Program-made: the position numbers and the translations under genes
Assembly (NCBI RefSeq): GCF_024436415.1
Contig: NZ_JAFMZQ010000001.1
Span: 2,480,001-2,544,000, forward strand
Direction: 5' to 3'
Source of the DNA: Pedobacter deserti
Lineage (GTDB): Bacteria > Bacteroidota > Bacteroidia > Sphingobacteriales > Sphingobacteriaceae
DNA: 64,000 bases
Notes under the pieces: model-generated
What the model was told of the DNA's origin: nothing
The model's database searches: none
The model's input: the letters and a program-made list of their open reading frames with translations, nothing else
In this document: in pieces, positions 62,222 through 64,000 of the stretch
How positions within the stretch are numbered: the stretch's first letter is position 1
Layout: each line of letters opens with the position of its first letter

Positions 62222-63334
62222 ATGAAATTAACTAAAAAGGTACTCGGTACGGCGCTGCCATTAATGTTTCTTTTTTCAAGTGCTGGCGCTCAGATATCCT
62301 ACCGAATTTCTGGAAAACTGGAAGGATTGGGGAACGAAATGGTACGACTCAGTTCAAACTACCAGGGAAGGGAAATCAAAGATTCGGTACGGGCAAAGAA
62401 CGGGGCATTTATGTTGAAAGGCGAAGCTCCCACTGGACTGGTGTATTACTTAAGGTTTGGCAAGTCGGGATTTTTGAGTCTGCCTGTGGACGCTAATGAG
62501 AAGGTGGCCATTAACGGGGACGTAAAAAAACTTACCGATGTAAGGGTTGATGGTGCAAAGCACTATCCGGTATGGAAAGAATGGTTTAAGGGATGGAATA
62601 CCATTACAGCGACTGCTGGCGGCTTATATAAAATGGCCGACAGCCTGGATAAACTTGCTAAGGCTACAGGCAAGCAGGTCGATCGCTCGGAGGTGGATGC
62701 CGGATTTGACGCTCTCAATCAGCGTCTGGTTGATTCTGTTGAGTCGTTGGTAAAGCGATATCCTTCATCGATGGTTACTCCCTATATTATCATCGACCGG
62801 TTCGTAAACTACCCAAACCCTGAAAAAGCGGCAAGCACTTATGCAGCGTTGGCGCCGCAGGCTAAGAACTCTTATTACGGACTTCAGTTGGGTGAATCAA
62901 TCAAGATCAATGCTAAAACCGGTATAGGAGTTACCCCTCAATTCTCCGTGCCCGACAAAAACGGCAAAGCTGTGTCTTTGGCCGATTTTAAAGGGAAAGT
63001 TGTGCTCGTTGACTTCTGGGCAAGCTGGTGTGGTCCGTGTCGCAAAGAGAACCCGAATCTGGTCAAGGCATATGAGAAATATCATGATAAAGGCTTTGAG
63101 ATCATCGGTATTTCACTGGATGACAAGAAAGACAGGTGGCTGGCCGCGATTGAAGCGGACAAGTTGAATTGGGTTCATGCCTCAGATCTAAAAGGATGGA
63201 AGAGCGACCTGGCCTTAGAATATGGAATAAAATCCATCCCGATGAGTTTCCTGGTAGATGCCAGCGGGAAGATTATCGCCAAGGACCTTAGGGGAGACGC
63301 ATTGGAGAAAAAACTTGCTACACTTTTTAATTAG
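62222..63334 (+). CDS. TlpA-family thiol-disulfide oxidoreductase with DUF4369
   Basis: 370 residues. Signal peptide (about 1-23), DUF4369 domain (about 27-115, ISGKLEGLGNEMVRLSSNYQ), helical linker, thioredoxin fold with C270-G-P-C273 (WASWCGPCRK) and cis-Pro in KSIPMSFLVDASG. Periplasmic reductase. It follows the PKD-like gene by 14 bp, so it is in the operon. A second DUF4369 protein starts 7 bp later. Confidence 0.94.
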   Translation: MKLTKKVLGTALPLMFLFSSAGAQISYRISGKLEGLGNEMVRLSSNYQGREIKDSVRAKNGAFMLKGEAPTGLVYYLRFGKSGFLSLPVDANEKVAINGDVKKLTDVRVDGAKHYPVWKEWFKGWNTITATAGGLYKMADSLDKLAKATGKQVDRSEVDAGFDALNQRLVDSVESLVKRYPSSMVTPYIIIDRFVNYPNPEKAASTYAALAPQAKNSYYGLQLGESIKINAKTGIGVTPQFSVPDKNGKAVSLADFKGKVVLVDFWASWCGPCRKENPNLVKAYEKYHDKGFEIIGISLDDKKDRWLAAIEADKLNWVHASDLKGWKSDLALEYGIKSIPMSFLVDASGKIIAKDLRGDALEKKLATLFN

Positions 63335-63341
63335 TTCAGCT

Positions 63342-64000
63342 ATGAGATTATATAGATTATTGGGCATTTTCGCGTTGCTTTTATGCAATCTGATCGCGTC
63401 ATCTGCAGCGCCAGGATATACCATTAAAGGAAAGTTTACAGGTTTGGCGGATGGCACTGTGCTGGAACTTATTCCTTCCGGAACGCATGACGACGAGAAG
63501 CCTGTGGCTACGGCCGTTTTGAAGGGCGGGCAGTTCAGCTTCAGCGGCACCATACCGGGGCCGAGGCTGTTTAGAATTTCGGTTAAAGGCCATTACGGGG
63601 GATGCCAGGTGATGGTTGACAACAGCAGCAACATCACTGTTACGGCTACTGGGAGTACCGCCGAACGTTATAAGAACAAGTTTCTTGATCTGCAGGATCT
63701 TAAGGTTTCCGGGAGCAAGCTCCATGAGGAATACCTGAAAAAGACTTCCTACCGGGAAAAGCTCAATCAGGATCATATGGATTATAACCGTCGCGGTGAG
63801 GCTATCATGAAGCAGGTTAGTGCGGCCAGACAGGCCAAAGATTCGGTAAAGCTTGATTCTTTGTATAAGACTGCAGCTTATAAAAAGTTTGAAGCTGATG
63901 AGAAGGTTTTTTTTGATAAGGTTGAGGTGACTTTTGATTCTCTGATTACGGCCAACAAAGACAGCTGGTGGGGTGCGTTTCTGATGTTAAACGCTTACTC
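63342..64000 (+). CDS. DUF4369-containing protein, probable TlpA type (partial)
   Basis: The first 219 codons, cut by the window end. It starts MRLYRLLGIFALLLCNLIAS (signal peptide), then a DUF4369 beta domain (YTIKGKFTGLADGTVLELIP) and the start of a charged helical linker (AYKKFEADEKVFF). The thioredoxin domain would lie beyond 64000. 7 bp after the previous TlpA gene, so a tandem pair. Confidence 0.85.
   Translation, partial: MRLYRLLGIFALLLCNLIASSAAPGYTIKGKFTGLADGTVLELIPSGTHDDEKPVATAVLKGGQFSFSGTIPGPRLFRISVKGHYGGCQVMVDNSSNITVTATGSTAERYKNKFLDLQDLKVSGSKLHEEYLKKTSYREKLNQDHMDYNRRGEAIMKQVSAARQAKDSVKLDSLYKTAAYKKFEADEKVFFDKVEVTFDSLITANKDSWWGAFLMLNAY

Noticed and set aside
1..64000. tRNA, rRNA or CRISPR array
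   Set aside because: None recognised by eye on either strand; a dedicated search could still find a small RNA.

Overview
The window is bacterial and comes from the Bacteroidota, most likely a Sphingobacteriaceae (Pedobacter-like) chromosome. The signs are two ECF sigma/FecR/SusC/SusD systems, DUF4843 and PKD-like lipoproteins, TlpA thioredoxins with DUF4369, HmuY lipoproteins, DUF6266 proteins, and several promoters with the Bacteroidota -7 element TAnnTTTG. No tRNA, rRNA, CRISPR array or phage integrase was seen.

Layout. 1-6.8 kb: a bacteriophytochrome histidine kinase with its response regulator (cut by the window edge), a ComEC/HhH pair and a MerR regulator, all on the minus strand. 6.9-15.6 kb: alaS, small proteins, a metallophosphoesterase, a DUF6266 protein, a cluster of four DnaA-box-like 11-mers and a large outer-membrane receptor-like protein. 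15.7-22.1 kb: a mobile or plastic zone with two nearly identical Rpn (PD-(D/E)XK) nuclease genes, a free-standing third copy of their C-terminal domain, a TlpA protein, an AraC regulator, a DHFR-like reductase, a DinB-like protein and a YoeB toxin-antitoxin pair. 22.4-34.7 kb: sigma, FecR (carrying an in-frame palindromic insertion), SusC, a frameshifted SusD, a propeller-amidohydrolase and a thioredoxin protein. A decayed toxin-antitoxin pair sits between sigma and FecR, and base composition shifts sharply inside susC. 34.7-39.5 kb: Crp-like regulator, Fic AMPylase with a perfect palindromic operator, phosphotriesterase-like hydrolase, YD-type lipoprotein and a second DUF6266 protein. 39.5-51.7 kb: a large heme-acquisition locus (HmuTUV, TonB receptor, heme oxygenase, AraC regulator, five tandem HmuY-like lipoproteins and an S41 protease lipoprotein). 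51.7-64 kb: a DUF4185-like protein, then a second sigma/FecR/SusC/SusD/DUF4843/PKD-like/TlpA locus that runs off the end.

How the genes fit together. The heme locus imports heme and its oxygenase would release iron, CO and biliverdin; biliverdin is the chromophore that the phytochrome at the left edge needs. The two sigma/FecR/SusC sets are classic trans-envelope signalling units: the N-terminal STN domain of SusC senses ligand and FecR passes the signal to the ECF sigma factor. The most interesting candidate system is the Rpn cluster, where the nuclease C-terminal domain has an internal Shine-Dalgarno plus ATG in both full-length copies and also exists as its own gene that begins at exactly that ATG. 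This matches the known E. coli arrangement in which intragenic small proteins neutralise Rpn nucleases.
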